Of a stretch of DNA of 64,000 bases, positions 54,906 to 64,000 are shown one piece after another. The position numbers and the translations under genes were made by a program. The first letter of the stretch is position 1; the number at the start of each line of letters is the position of its first letter. The stretch is taken from contig JASGCM010000002.1 of assembly GCA_030054175.1 (NCBI GenBank), forward strand, positions 62,001 to 126,000, in the 5' to 3' direction. The notes under the pieces were generated by a model, which was given only the letters and a program-made list of their open reading frames with translations, was not told the origin of the DNA and searched no databases. This DNA is from Alphaproteobacteria bacterium (lineage in GTDB: Bacteria > Pseudomonadota > Gammaproteobacteria > Burkholderiales > Burkholderiaceae_C).

Positions 54906-54917
54906 GATGACGTCATC
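54906..54917. promoter_or_regulatory. Perfect 12-bp palindrome upstream of livK
   Basis: GATGACGTCATC lies 22 bp before the binding-protein start, in the 90-bp gap after the acyl-CoA ligase. It is a candidate operator for the transporter genes. The flanks are AT-rich (GTTTTTCGCATTAAAAAG at 54921-54938) and suit a promoter. Confidence 0.45.
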
Positions 54918-54974
54918 ATAGTTTTTCGCATTAAAAAGAATACCTTAGTAAACACCTATCTGACTGGCCGGAAC

Positions 54975-56603
54975 TCAGGTGCCGGGCAGTTTGTAGTCGA
55001 TCAACTTTTTACGCAACTCGGTTTTGAGCATTTTGCCCGTCGCCCCTAGAGGTATGGCATCGAGGAACACGACATCGTCAGGGATTTGCCACTTGGCGGT
55101 TTTGCCTTGGTAAAAATCGATGAGTTCATCGCGGCTGACTTCCAGGCCCTGTTTTTTCACCACGACCACGATGGGGCGTTCGTCCCATTTGGGGTGTTTG
55201 ACACCCACACAGGCCGCCATGGCCACGGCCGGATGCGCCATGGCGATGTTTTCGATATCGATCGAGCTGATCCATTCGCCACCGGACTTGATCACGTCTT
55301 TGCTGCGGTCGGTGATTTGCATGTAGCCATCGGCGTCGATGGTGGCCACGTCGCCAGTCGGGAACCAGCCGTCACGCAGGGGATCACCGCCCTCGCCTTT
55401 GAAGTACTCGCGAATCACCCAGGGACCGCGCACCAACAAATCCCCAAAGGCCACGCCGTCGTGCGGCTGCTCTTGGCCATCGTCGCCGACGATTTTCATG
55501 TCAACCCCAAAAATCGCGCGTCCTTGCTTGAGGCGGATCGTCATCTGCTGATCGGGGGGCAAACTTTGGTGCTTGTTCTTCAGAGTGCAGAGGGTGCCCA
55601 GAGGGCTCATCTCGGTCATGCCCCACGCATGCAGGACGTCCACCCCATACTCTTCGCGGAATGCGGTGATCATGGCCGGTGGGCAGGCCGAGCCGCCGAT
55701 CACCGTGCGCTGCAAGGTTCCAAAGCGCAATCCGGCCGGTTTCATGTGACCCAACAGCATTTGCCAAACGGTCGGCACGCCAGCTGCAAAAGTCACCCCT
55801 TCAGCTTCCAGGAGCTCATAGACGGATTTGCCGTCGAGCTGGGCACCGGGGAAAACCAATTTCGCGCCCACCATGGCGCAACTGTATGGGATGCCCCAGG
55901 CGTTCACATGGAACATGGGCACCACCGGCAACACCGAGTCGCGGGCCGACAGGCACATCACATCGGGCAAGGCGGCGGCAAAAGCATGCAGGATGGTCGA
56001 ACGGTGCGAGTACAGCGCGGCTTTGGGGTTGCCGGTGGTGCCACTGGTGTAGCATATGCTCGATGCAGTGTTCTCGTCAATTTCAGCCCAGTCGTAGGTC
56101 GGTCTCTGTTGCCCCATCCAGGCTTCGTAACTGACCAGGTTGGGGATGCCAGTGTCGGCGGGCAAGGCGGCGGCCTCACACAAGGCCACATAGTGGCGTA
56201 TGGTCTTGCACTGGGCATGCACTTTCTGCACCAAGGGCAAAAAGGTCATGTCAAAACACAGCACCTGGTCTTCGGCATGGTTGGCGATCCAGGCGACCTG
56301 ATCGGGGTGCAAGCGCGGATTGATGGTGTGCAGCACCCGGCCCGAGCCACTGACACCAAAATAGATCTCCAGGTGACGGTAGCCGTTCCAGGCCAGTGTC
56401 GCGATGCGGTCGCCCAGGGCCAGGCTCCAACCGTCCAAGGCATTGGCGACTTGGCGCGCTCGGCGGGCAATCCCGGCCCAGTCGGTACGGTGGATGTCCC
56501 CCTCCACCCGGCGCGAGACGATCTCGGTGTCGCCGTGGTGTTTTTCAGCATGAACGATCAACGACGAAATGTTCAAGGGCATTTGCTGCATCAAACCCAT
56601 CAT
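54975..56603 (-). CDS. AMP-dependent acyl-CoA ligase (long-chain fatty-acid-CoA ligase-like)
   Basis: A 542-aa ANL superfamily enzyme activating a carboxylic acid with ATP and CoA. It has the P-loop SICYTSGTTGNPKAALYSHRS, the core motif HAWGMTEMSPLGTL, the hinge TGDVATIDADGYMQITDRSKDVIKSGGEW and the catalytic Lys in GATGKMLKTELRKK. The start was set at ATG 56603, 5-6 nt after AAGGAGG, rather than at the two earlier in-frame methionines. It is the first gene of the minus-strand block and is divergent from SelO. It would supply the CoA thioesters for the downstream beta-oxidation genes. Chain length is not determinable. Confidence 0.92.
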   Translation of the reverse strand: MMGLMQQMPLNISSLIVHAEKHHGDTEIVSRRVEGDIHRTDWAGIARRARQVANALDGWSLALGDRIATLAWNGYRHLEIYFGVSGSGRVLHTINPRLHPDQVAWIANHAEDQVLCFDMTFLPLVQKVHAQCKTIRHYVALCEAAALPADTGIPNLVSYEAWMGQQRPTYDWAEIDENTASSICYTSGTTGNPKAALYSHRSTILHAFAAALPDVMCLSARDSVLPVVPMFHVNAWGIPYSCAMVGAKLVFPGAQLDGKSVYELLEAEGVTFAAGVPTVWQMLLGHMKPAGLRFGTLQRTVIGGSACPPAMITAFREEYGVDVLHAWGMTEMSPLGTLCTLKNKHQSLPPDQQMTIRLKQGRAIFGVDMKIVGDDGQEQPHDGVAFGDLLVRGPWVIREYFKGEGGDPLRDGWFPTGDVATIDADGYMQITDRSKDVIKSGGEWISSIDIENIAMAHPAVAMAACVGVKHPKWDERPIVVVVKKQGLEVSRDELIDFYQGKTAKWQIPDDVVFLDAIPLGATGKMLKTELRKKLIDYKLPGT

Positions 56604-56710
56604 GGTGGCCTCCTTGTTCTGAATGAATACATTTTGCATCAAATAGATGGCCCCGAAACGGCATAGCCGCAAGGGCAGCAAGGGCGAGCCGATTGACCGA
56701 CAATGAATCC

Positions 56711-58201
56711 ATGCGTTCTAACCGAGGTCTCCACCCTGCCCCACAATGGGTGAACCGCTGGGCCCGCCTGGGACCGTCGTTCTATACCCCCTGGCAGGCC
56801 ACGCCTCTGCCCGAGGCCACTTGGGTGGCTTGGTCGAATGCCTTGGCCACCGATTTGGGCTGGCCCTCCGACTGGCACGAGCAACCCGGCATGATCGACA
56901 TCTTGGCGGGCAACCAGCCTTGGCCAGGCAGTGAACCCTTGGCCAGCGTCTACAGCGGTCATCAATTCGGTGTCTGGGCGGGTCAGTTGGGCGATGGCAG
57001 AGCCCTTTGGCTGGGAGAAATCAGCAGCCCCATGGGCCCACAAGAGATCCAATTGAAGGGTGCGGGACCGACGCCCTACTCACGCCGCGCCGACGGTCGC
57101 GCAGTCTTGAGGTCCAGCATTCGAGAGTTTTTATGCTCCGAAGCCATGCACGGTTTGGGCATACCCACGACCCGCGCATTGGCTTTGGTGGCCTCGCCGC
57201 AGCCGGTCTGGCGCGAAACCGCCGAGACGGCCGCCGTCGTCACCCGGGTGGCCCCGAGTTTCATGCGCTTCGGGCATTTTGAGCATTTCGCCTCGATCGA
57301 CGACCTTGAGGCCCTGACCCGTTTGCTCGAATTCAGCCGCACCGAATTGGGTTTGGGTCAGTGCCCCGCCGCACATCCGGGATTGGCCTTGCTATTGGAG
57401 GTGACTCAACGCACCGCAGAATTAATGGCGCGCTGGCAGGCGGTCGGCTTTTGTCACGGTGTGATGAACACCGACAACATGAGCCTGCTGGGGTTGACAC
57501 TGGACTATGGTCCATTTCAATTCATGGACGCCTACGACCCCGGTCATATTTGCAACCACACCGACACCCAGGGACGCTATGCCTTTGCCCGCCAGCCTCG
57601 GGTGGCGCACTGGAACTTGCATGCTTTGGGGCAGGCCCTGATGGCCCTGGTCGATGACGCCGATGCGATCCTTGCGGTCTTGCAAACTTTCCCAGACACC
57701 TTTGAACAGGCTTGGCTGACTCATATCCGTGGCAAATTGGGGTTGACTCTGGCCGAACCCGATGATCTGGCGCAGTGTCAAGAGTTGTTCCGCTGGATGG
57801 CCGAGGAAGCCTGTGACCACACCATCTTCTGGCGCCGTCTCAGTCATGCTGTGGCCCTCTGGCAAGGCGGGCTACCGTCAGAGCAAGCCTTCAGCCCGGT
57901 GAGCGATCTAGCCCTGCAAGGGCCGCGCATGGCCGCATGGCTGACTTGGCTGCGCCAGCGCCTCAATGCGGAGGGTCGGGTTGACGCCGGCCAGCGTATG
58001 CTGCGCATCAACCCCAAATTCGTACTGCGCAATCACCTGGCCGAACAAGCCATTCGGGCCTCGCAAAGTGGCTCGCATGCCATGGTGCGAGACTTGTTGG
58101 CGGTCTTGCAAAGCCCCTATGATGAACACCCGGACCATGAGGATTGGGCCGGTTTTCCGCCCGATTGGGCTCAACACATTGAGATATCCTGCTCGTCATG
58201 A
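56711..58201 (+). CDS. selO: Protein adenylyltransferase SelO (YdiU)
   Basis: A 496-aa pseudokinase-fold enzyme that transfers AMP from ATP to Ser/Thr/Tyr of redox proteins. Signatures are [64 protein letters not shown] and [27 protein letters not shown]. The C-terminus ends in Cys-Ser-Ser, the Cys standing where the mitochondrial enzyme has selenocysteine. The start is uncertain: ATG 56711 is used, but TTG 56693 has a better ribosome site. Its TGA overlaps msrB by ATGA, coupling two redox-linked genes. Confidence 0.93.
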   Translation: MRSNRGLHPAPQWVNRWARLGPSFYTPWQATPLPEATWVAWSNALATDLGWPSDWHEQPGMIDILAGNQPWPGSEPLASVYSGHQFGVWAGQLGDGRALWLGEISSPMGPQEIQLKGAGPTPYSRRADGRAVLRSSIREFLCSEAMHGLGIPTTRALALVASPQPVWRETAETAAVVTRVAPSFMRFGHFEHFASIDDLEALTRLLEFSRTELGLGQCPAAHPGLALLLEVTQRTAELMARWQAVGFCHGVMNTDNMSLLGLTLDYGPFQFMDAYDPGHICNHTDTQGRYAFARQPRVAHWNLHALGQALMALVDDADAILAVLQTFPDTFEQAWLTHIRGKLGLTLAEPDDLAQCQELFRWMAEEACDHTIFWRRLSHAVALWQGGLPSEQAFSPVSDLALQGPRMAAWLTWLRQRLNAEGRVDAGQRMLRINPKFVLRNHLAEQAIRASQSGSHAMVRDLLAVLQSPYDEHPDHEDWAGFPPDWAQHIEISCSS

Positions 58202-58608
58202 ACGATCTGCCGCAAACCGATGATCAATGGCGCGAATGGCTGCGCCAGCAAGGGGCCGAGCCCTTGGCCTTCGAAGTCACTCGCCGCGCCGCCACTGAGC
58301 GCCCATTCACCGGCCTCTACGAAGACCATTGGGTCAAAGGCCGTTACTACTGCGTCTGTTGCGGATCTTTGCTGTTTGATTCGGGCACCAAATTCGACGC
58401 CGGCTGTGGCTGGCCCAGCTTCTGGCAAGCCGCCGAGCCTGGCGCCATCCAGGAAGTGGTCGACCGCAGCCACGGCATGGAGCGCACCGAAACCCGCTGC
58501 TCCCGCTGCAATGCCCATTTGGGCCACGTATTCCCCGATGGCCCAGCCCCCACCGGCCTGCGTTACTGCATGAATTCAGCCGCCCTGAAATTCAAGGACC
58601 CGGCATGA
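58198..58608 (+). CDS. msrB: Peptide-methionine (R)-S-oxide reductase
   Basis: A 136-aa MsrB. Zinc cysteines are in [11 protein letters not shown] and [13 protein letters not shown], and the resolving/catalytic end is [13 protein letters not shown] with the catalytic Cys. GCGWPSFWQ is another family signature. It repairs oxidised methionine in proteins. ATGA overlaps at both ends join it to selO and yciB, so the genes are one unit. Confidence 0.95.
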   Translation: MNDLPQTDDQWREWLRQQGAEPLAFEVTRRAATERPFTGLYEDHWVKGRYYCVCCGSLLFDSGTKFDAGCGWPSFWQAAEPGAIQEVVDRSHGMERTETRCSRCNAHLGHVFPDGPAPTGLRYCMNSAALKFKDPA

Positions 58609-59141
58609 AGTTGCTGATTGATTTTTTCCCCATCATCCTGTTTTTTGTCGCATTCAAACTGTTCGACATCTACATGGCAACGGCCGTGGCCATCGTCGCC
58701 ACGCTGGTCCAAATCGCCTGGCTGCGCCATAAAACCGGTCACATCGAGCCCATGCAATGGCTCAGCCTGGGGGTGATCGTATTGTTTGGCGGCGCCACCT
58801 TGCTGGCCCACGACGAGACCTTCATCAAATGGAAACCCACCGTGCTGTATGCCCTGATGGCCGCAGCGCTGTGGGGAGGCTGGCTCTTCGCCGGGCGCAA
58901 TTTCATACGCACCCTCATGCAAAAGCAACTCGAGTTGCCGGAGGCAATTTGGATCAAACTCATGCACGCCTGGGCTGGATTCTTCTCCTTCATGGCTGTC
59001 TTGAACCTGTGGGTGGCCTACACATTCGATACCGACACCTGGGTCAACTTCAAACTGTTTGGTGGCATGGGCTTGATGGTGATTTTTGTCCTCGGCCAGG
59101 CCGTATTTTTGGGCCGCCACATGAAAGAGCCTGAAGCATGA
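58605..59141 (+). CDS. yciB: Septation protein A family (YciB/IspZ) inner-membrane protein
   Basis: A 178-aa polytopic membrane protein. The start [30 protein letters not shown] and the motif [24 protein letters not shown] are characteristic, followed by the conserved [22 protein letters not shown] segment. It is linked to cell-envelope assembly and elongation/septation. It overlaps both neighbours by 4 bp. Confidence 0.93.
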   Translation: MKLLIDFFPIILFFVAFKLFDIYMATAVAIVATLVQIAWLRHKTGHIEPMQWLSLGVIVLFGGATLLAHDETFIKWKPTVLYALMAAALWGGWLFAGRNFIRTLMQKQLELPEAIWIKLMHAWAGFFSFMAVLNLWVAYTFDTDTWVNFKLFGGMGLMVIFVLGQAVFLGRHMKEPEA

Positions 59142-59407
59142 ACATCCGTGCCGAGGTGTTGCAGGAGCGCTTGCAATCCAAACTGCAACCTCGTTTCCTG
59201 GAGGTCATCGACGAGAGCGCCGCGCATGCTGGGCATGCCGGGGCAGGTACTGAGGGCTGGGGCACCCACTTTCGGGTTCGTGTGGGTGACCCCGCTTTCA
59301 GCCAACTGACGCGGGTGGCCCGACATCGGCTTGTGTATGATGCTGTACAAGATTTCATGGCTCAGGGCCTGCACGCGCTGGCCATTGAAGTCGTGCCCTT
59401 TGAGTGA
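59138..59407 (+). CDS. BolA family protein
   Basis: An 89-aa BolA-like protein. It has the N-terminal ERLQSKLQPRFLEVIDESAAHAGH (with family His), GWGTHFRVRVGDPAFSQLTRVARHRLVYDAVQDFM and LHALAIEVVPFE. BolA proteins partner monothiol glutaredoxins in Fe-S trafficking or act as regulators. It overlaps yciB by ATGA and precedes the parvulin gene, a common order in Burkholderiales. Confidence 0.92.
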   Translation: MNIRAEVLQERLQSKLQPRFLEVIDESAAHAGHAGAGTEGWGTHFRVRVGDPAFSQLTRVARHRLVYDAVQDFMAQGLHALAIEVVPFE

Positions 59408-59435
59408 CATTCGTTAGACCAAGGATTCCCCTGAA

Positions 59436-60215
59436 ATGAAAATGCATTTGACCGCTGCGGCGCTGACCCTGGGTTTGGCCGCCCTGACCCTTCCCGTCCA
59501 GGCACAGAACTTGGCCATCGTCAACGGCAAGGCCGTGCCCAAGACCCGAGCCGAGGCCCTGTCTCAGCAGCTGGCTCGATCGGGTCGACCGGCCACACCC
59601 GATGTCGAAGCCCAAATCAAGGAAGAAGTCATCGCCCGCGAAATCTTCATGCAGGAAGCGCAAAAGCGTGGTCTGGATGCGACCGATGACTTCAAAGGTC
59701 AACTTGAATTGGCTCGTCAAACCATCCTGATTCGTGAATTGTTCGCCGACGAACAGAAAAAGAATCCGGTCACCGAAGCCGACATCAAAGGCGAGTACGA
59801 CAAATTTGTTGCTGCCAATGGCGGCAAAGAGTACCGTGCCCGTCACATCCTGGTTGAGAAAGAGGAACAAGCCAAGGCCATCCTGGCCAGCCTGAAGAAA
59901 GGCGCCAAGTTTGAAGATTTGGCCAAAAAGCAATCCAAAGACCCCGGCTCGGGTGCCAACGGCGGCGACCTCGATTGGGCTTCGCCGGGTAATTTCGTCA
60001 AAGAGTTCTCGGACGCCATGGTCGCCTTGAAAAAAGGCCAAGTCTCTGACCCGGTCAAGAGCCAATTCGGTTTTCACGTCATTCGACTCGATGACGTGCG
60101 CGAGGCCCAGTTGCCCAAGTTCGACGAAGTCAAGGGCCAGATTGCCCAGCAACTGCAACAGCAGCGTTTGGGCAATTTCCAGCAAGAGATGCGCGCCAAG
60201 GCCAAGGTCGAGTAA
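59436..60215 (+). CDS. Periplasmic peptidyl-prolyl isomerase, parvulin type (PpiC/SurA-like)
   Basis: A 259-aa parvulin-family chaperone. The signal peptide (LTLGLAALTLPVQAQN) is followed by an N-terminal helical chaperone region to about residue 130. The rotamase domain then reads YRARHILVEKEEQAKAILASLKKGAKFEDLAKKQSKDPGSGANGGDLDW and VSDPVKSQFGFHVIRLDDVR. It probably helps outer-membrane protein folding. It begins 28 bp after bolA and is likely in the same transcript. Confidence 0.93.
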   Translation: MKMHLTAAALTLGLAALTLPVQAQNLAIVNGKAVPKTRAEALSQQLARSGRPATPDVEAQIKEEVIAREIFMQEAQKRGLDATDDFKGQLELARQTILIRELFADEQKKNPVTEADIKGEYDKFVAANGGKEYRARHILVEKEEQAKAILASLKKGAKFEDLAKKQSKDPGSGANGGDLDWASPGNFVKEFSDAMVALKKGQVSDPVKSQFGFHVIRLDDVREAQLPKFDEVKGQIAQQLQQQRLGNFQQEMRAKAKVE

Positions 60216-60261
60216 TTGATCCGGCCAGAGTGCCGGCTCGGCGGCACCCTACAATCGGGTC

Positions 60262-62232
60262 ATGACTCTATTGGCCCACCAACTCGAGTTGCTCTCTCCG
60301 GCGCGTGACGCCGACATCGGTATTGCCGCCATCCACCATGGCGCAGATGCTGTCTATATCGGCGCGCCGGCCTTCGGGGCCCGTGCAGCGGCCTCCAACT
60401 CTCTGCGCGACATCGAACGTTTGTGTGCCGAAGCCCATCGCTTTCACAGTCGAATTTTCATCACCCTCAACACCATCTTGCGCGATGACGAGTTGGAAGA
60501 CGCCCGTCAATTGGCCTGGGATGTATACCACGCCGGCGCCGACGTGCTCATTATCCAGGACATGGGTTTGCTGCAACTCGACTTGCCCCCCATCCAGTTG
60601 CACGCCAGCACACAAACTGACATCCGAACCCCGGAGAAAGCCCGCTTTTTGCAAGACGTGGGCTTCTCGCAAATGGTACTGGCACGTGAGCTGACCCTGG
60701 ATCAAATCGCCCAGATCCGTGCCGCCACCGATCCTGAGCGACTGACGCTGGAGTTTTTCATCCACGGTGCCCTGTGCGTGGCCTACAGCGGCCAATGCTT
60801 TATCAGCCATGCTCACACCGGACGCAGCGCCAACCGGGGCGACTGTTCGCAAGCCTGCCGATTGCCCTACGAGGTTCGGGATACCCAGGGTCGCATCGTC
60901 GCCCATGACAAGCATGTGCTTTCCATGAAAGACAACAACCAAAGCGCCAACTTGGCGGCCCTGGTCGATGCCGGTGTGCGCAGCTTCAAGATCGAGGGCC
61001 GCTACAAAGACATGGCCTACGTGAAAAACATCACGGCCCATTACAGACAACTGTTCGATGAGTTACTCGAACAAAGACCCGAGTTGGTTGCTTCATCGCA
61101 TGGCCGCTGCTCCTACACCTTCCAACCAGATCCCGATCAGAACTTCAACCGCGAGTTCACCGACTATTTTGTCAATGGCCGCAAGGAAGACATTGGTGCC
61201 TTCGACACCCCGAAAAACCCTGGCCGACCGCTTGGATGGGTCGAGCAGGTCGTCGCTGACCATGTGCTGTTGCACACCGAAGACCCGCAAGCCGTGTTGC
61301 ACAACGGCGACGGCCTGTGCTATTTGACCCTGCAAAACGATCTGGTGGGTTTACCCATCAATCGGGCCGAGCCGGCCGGCGACGGACTCTGGCGGCTGTG
61401 GCCCAAAGATCCGCTCGATAACTATCCTGAACTACGCAGTGGCCTGCGGGTCAACCGCAATCGCGACATGGCTTGGGTGCGGGTGCTGAACAAAAAATCG
61501 GCCAATCGGCGCATCGGTGTCTGGATGCGCCTGAGCGCCACCGACGATGGACTGAAGCTGACCCTGACCGATGAAGTGGGTCACGAAGCCAGCGCCGACA
61601 TCCACTTGCTCTGGCAAGCCCCGCAAGATGCCGATGCCGGGCACGACAAGCTGTCTCAAGGCCTGGCCCGTCTGGGCGATACCGTTTTCACCCCGATCGA
61701 CATCCAGATCGACCTGCAACGCCCCTGGTTCGTACCGCCCTCACAACTCAATCGCTTGCGCCGCGACGCGGTTGCGGCTCTCGAACTGGCTCGCCTGCAC
61801 GCCTTGCCGCGTTTGCCTCGCGCCGCCCCGATCGAACCACCAGCGCCCTACCCCGAGGACAGCTTGAGCTACTTGGCGAATGTCTACAACCATCCCGCGC
61901 GTGACTTTTACGCCCGTCATGGCGTCCAAGTGATTGACTCGGCCTACGAGAGCCACGAAGAAACCGGTGAGGTGAGCCTGATGATCACCAAGCATTGCGT
62001 GCGCTACTCGCTGAGCCTGTGTCCCAAACAGGCCAAAGGTGTGACGGGCGTTCAAGGGACGGTCAAGGCCGAGCCCATGCAGCTGATCAACGGCAAGGAA
62101 AAACTCACCCTGCGATTTGACTGCAAGCCCTGCGAAATGCATGTGGTAGGCAAGATCAAGCGCAGCGTCCTGAATGCGGTGCCTGAATCACCGGTCCGCT
62201 TTTACAAAAAGCGCCCCACCACCGCGGCCTGA
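60262..62232 (+). CDS. rlhA: 23S rRNA 5-hydroxycytidine C2501 synthase, U32 peptidase family
   Basis: A 656-aa U32-family protein of RlhA (YdcP) length and domain order. The N-terminus reads ELLSPARDADIGIAAIHHGADAVYIGAPAFGARAAA. The iron-sulfur Cys set lies in FIHGALCVAYSGQCFISHAHTGRSANRGDCSQACRLPYE, and KIEGRYKDMAYVKNITAHYRQ follows. A long C-terminal part with MITKHCVRYSLSLCPKQAK and RFDCKPCEMHVVGKIKRS separates it from short U32 members. It hydroxylates a cytidine of 23S rRNA. A TACAAT box lies upstream (60250). Confidence 0.92.
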   Translation: MTLLAHQLELLSPARDADIGIAAIHHGADAVYIGAPAFGARAAASNSLRDIERLCAEAHRFHSRIFITLNTILRDDELEDARQLAWDVYHAGADVLIIQDMGLLQLDLPPIQLHASTQTDIRTPEKARFLQDVGFSQMVLARELTLDQIAQIRAATDPERLTLEFFIHGALCVAYSGQCFISHAHTGRSANRGDCSQACRLPYEVRDTQGRIVAHDKHVLSMKDNNQSANLAALVDAGVRSFKIEGRYKDMAYVKNITAHYRQLFDELLEQRPELVASSHGRCSYTFQPDPDQNFNREFTDYFVNGRKEDIGAFDTPKNPGRPLGWVEQVVADHVLLHTEDPQAVLHNGDGLCYLTLQNDLVGLPINRAEPAGDGLWRLWPKDPLDNYPELRSGLRVNRNRDMAWVRVLNKKSANRRIGVWMRLSATDDGLKLTLTDEVGHEASADIHLLWQAPQDADAGHDKLSQGLARLGDTVFTPIDIQIDLQRPWFVPPSQLNRLRRDAVAALELARLHALPRLPRAAPIEPPAPYPEDSLSYLANVYNHPARDFYARHGVQVIDSAYESHEETGEVSLMITKHCVRYSLSLCPKQAKGVTGVQGTVKAEPMQLINGKEKLTLRFDCKPCEMHVVGKIKRSVLNAVPESPVRFYKKRPTTAA

Positions 62233-62237
62233 GGCAT

Positions 62238-64000
62238 TCAGCCCACCCAGCGGCGGGCATTGCGCCATAACCGCATCCAGGGGCTGAACTCGCTGGCCGA
62301 GCCAGGGGTCCAACTCATCTGAAGATGTCGGAACACCCGCTCTGGGTGCGGCATCATGGCCGTGAAACGACCATCGTCGGAGGCGACTGCTGTCAAACCC
62401 CCAGGGCTGCCATTGGGATTGTGCGGGTAACGTTCAGTGGGCAGGCCGTGGCCGTCGACATAGCGCATCGCGGCCCGCACTCGGTTCGCGTCGCCTTGCA
62501 GGCCAAAGTGCGCATAGCCCTCGCCATGCGACACCACGATCGGCAGAATGCTACCCGCCATCCCTTGCAGGAAGACGCTGGGCGAATCGAGCACTTCCAC
62601 TTGTGACAAACGCGCTTCGAAGCGCTCGCTTTGGTTGGTGGTGAACCGGGGCCAAGCCTGTGCGCCCGGGATGATGGCGGCCAATTCGGCAAACATCTGA
62701 CACCCATTGCAAACGCCCAGAGCAAAGGTGTCTGAGCGCTGGAAAAAGTCGCTGAACTGCTCACGCATGGCAGCATGAAAGGTGATGCTGCGCGCCCAAC
62801 CCACACCAGCCCCTAAAGTATCGCCATAGCTGAAACCGCCGCAAGCCACCAGACCCTGAAAACCCTTCAGGTTGGTGCGACCCGATTGCAAGTCGCTCAT
62901 GTGCACATCGTGCGACTCAAAACCCGCAATATGGAAGGCATAGGCCATCTCCAGGTGGGAATTCACGCCCTGCTCGCGCAGGACCGCGACTTTGGGCCGT
63001 GACAGGTTCAAGAACGGCGCAGCCACATCCTGGGTCGGATCGAAGCTGGGCTTGAACTGCAAACCGGGGTCATCGACCTGTCCGGCCACATCATGCTCGC
63101 TGTCGGCACAGGCCGGGTTGTCGCGCAACTGGCAAATCTTCCAACTGACACTGTCCCAGACCTGATGCAAATCGCGCAGCTCAGCGCTGAAGATTTCTTT
63201 GGCGTCTCGCCAAATGCTGACCTTGCCTTTGCCGGCGTTCAAGGCGGAAGATTCGGGTCGGGTCTTGCCCACATAGTGGCTGTGTTTGGACAAGCCGTGT
63301 TCGCGCAGCACCAGCATGGCTTCGTCGCGCTGGGCCGTGCGCACCTGCAAGACCACCCCCAACTCCTCGTTGAACAAAGCCCGTAGACTCAAGTCATCTC
63401 GGCGGACGCTGACCTGGCTCGCCCAATTCTTGCTGTCGCCGTATTCAGCGCGGCTGTCACCGATGCCGTCGCCCTCGGTGACCAACATGTCGATGTTCAA
63501 TGACACACCCACATGACCGGCAAAAGCCATTTCACAGGCGGTCGCCCACAGCCCCCCATCGCTGCGGTCGTGGTAGGCCAAGACCAAACCGCGCCGGCGC
63601 AACTCACTCAAGACATGGCTCAGGCGCAGCAGGCTGTCGGGTTCGTTGAGGTCGGGCACGGCATCGTGGAACTGGTGGCCTTGCTGGTTCAGCCATTGCT
63701 CCAAAATACTGCCGCCCATGCGCCGACGCCCCTGCCCCAAGTCCACCAGGACCAAAGTGGTGTCGGTCTCTTGGCCGTCAAGTTGTGGCGTCCAGGTGCC
63801 TCGCACATCGTCCATGCTGACAAAGCCGCTCACAATCAGGCTCACCGGCGACGTCACTTGGCGTCGTTGACCCTCACCAGACCATTGCGTTCGCATGGAC
63901 AGGCTGTCTTTGCCCACCGGAATCGAAATGCCCAATTGCGGGCACAGCTCCAAACCCACCGCTTTGACAGTCTCGTACAAAGCCGCATCTTCGCCCGGCT
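62238..64000 (-). CDS. purL: Phosphoribosylformylglycinamidine synthase (PurL, large form), C-terminal part
   Basis: The gene enters from the right edge; about 587 codons of its C-terminal half are visible. FGAM synthase catalyses the fourth step of purine synthesis. The visible part begins in the second AIR-synthase-like domain (PQLGISIPVGKDSLSMRT, LAYHDRSDGGLWATACEMAFAGHVG). The class I glutaminase domain follows: nucleophile Cys in FALGVCNGCQMF and the His/Glu pair in MMPHPERVFR near the C-terminus. This one-chain arrangement is typical of proteobacteria. It faces rlhA tail to tail with 5 bp between stops. Confidence 0.95.
   Translation of the reverse strand, partial: PGEDAALYETVKAVGLELCPQLGISIPVGKDSLSMRTQWSGEGQRRQVTSPVSLIVSGFVSMDDVRGTWTPQLDGQETDTTLVLVDLGQGRRRMGGSILEQWLNQQGHQFHDAVPDLNEPDSLLRLSHVLSELRRRGLVLAYHDRSDGGLWATACEMAFAGHVGVSLNIDMLVTEGDGIGDSRAEYGDSKNWASQVSVRRDDLSLRALFNEELGVVLQVRTAQRDEAMLVLREHGLSKHSHYVGKTRPESSALNAGKGKVSIWRDAKEIFSAELRDLHQVWDSVSWKICQLRDNPACADSEHDVAGQVDDPGLQFKPSFDPTQDVAAPFLNLSRPKVAVLREQGVNSHLEMAYAFHIAGFESHDVHMSDLQSGRTNLKGFQGLVACGGFSYGDTLGAGVGWARSITFHAAMREQFSDFFQRSDTFALGVCNGCQMFAELAAIIPGAQAWPRFTTNQSERFEARLSQVEVLDSPSVFLQGMAGSILPIVVSHGEGYAHFGLQGDANRVRAAMRYVDGHGLPTERYPHNPNGSPGGLTAVASDDGRFTAMMPHPERVFRHLQMSWTPGSASEFSPWMRLWRNARRWVG

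Noticed and set aside
55086-56666. 526-codon open frame on the plus strand
   Set aside because: It is the complement of the acyl-CoA ligase, rich in Gly/His/Gln as expected for an antisense shadow in GC-rich DNA.

Overview
The window looks like a chromosomal segment of a GC-rich betaproteobacterium, most likely Burkholderiales and probably close to Comamonadaceae (Limnohabitans/Rhodoferax-like). The support is a Bug-type (TctC) binding protein, a TadA-haloalkane dehalogenase fusion, a LivM-LivG fusion, the mltG-tmk-holB-tatD order and uniform codon use. This is inference from gene content; no rRNA, tRNA or CRISPR array was seen. Coding density is high, many neighbours overlap by 4 bp (ATGA/GTGA), and both window edges cut genes (Bug protein at the left, purL at the right).

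Layout. 1-4234 (minus): SDR reductase, two half-size chromate transporters, a ThDP enzyme and a Bug binding protein in one tight operon. 4393-9765: glutamate racemase with an in-frame stop, radical SAM YgiQ, a decayed alpha/beta hydrolase with a MITE-like inverted-repeat element at its 5' end, and an aminotransferase. 9770-14098 (minus): VOC protein, CaiB-type CoA transferase, and an Aap-type amino-acid ABC transporter without its ATPase. 14266-19837 (plus): amidohydrolase, PaiB-like protein, TadA-dehalogenase fusion, LD-carboxypeptidase, aldehyde dehydrogenase. 19843-24880 (minus): carbohydrate ABC transporter plus a PhyH oxygenase, divergent from 25100-29151 (plus): IlvD/Edd dehydratase, SDR and UxaA-family dehydratase. 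Together these look like uptake and non-phosphorylative breakdown of a sugar or sugar acid, with a shared control region carrying a perfect inverted repeat.

29152-31222 is an AT-richer patch with a lipoprotein and an ankyrin protein. 31235-39910 holds tatD-holB-tmk-mltG, then an inserted 1.3-kb segment encoding an unknown lipase-3-like protein flanked by a 113-bp direct duplication of the mltG/ygfZ junction, then ygfZ, a 50-codon ORF sharing the unknown gene's 3' end, a GNAT, an esterase and a patatin. 39921-56603 (minus) is Tex followed by a catabolic block: SDR, MDR reductase, thioesterase, acyl-CoA dehydrogenase, thiolase, FadB/J-like protein, a complete Liv-type ABC transporter (binding protein carrying an in-frame stop) and an acyl-CoA ligase. 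This fits import, CoA activation and beta-oxidation of a carboxylic acid. 56711-64000 is housekeeping: SelO, MsrB, YciB, BolA, parvulin, RlhA and PurL.

The most unusual items are the inserted lipase-3-like gene with its duplicated target and shared 3' module, the two single-codon nonsense interruptions (murI and the Liv binding protein), the TadA-dehalogenase fusion, and several clean palindromes in control regions.
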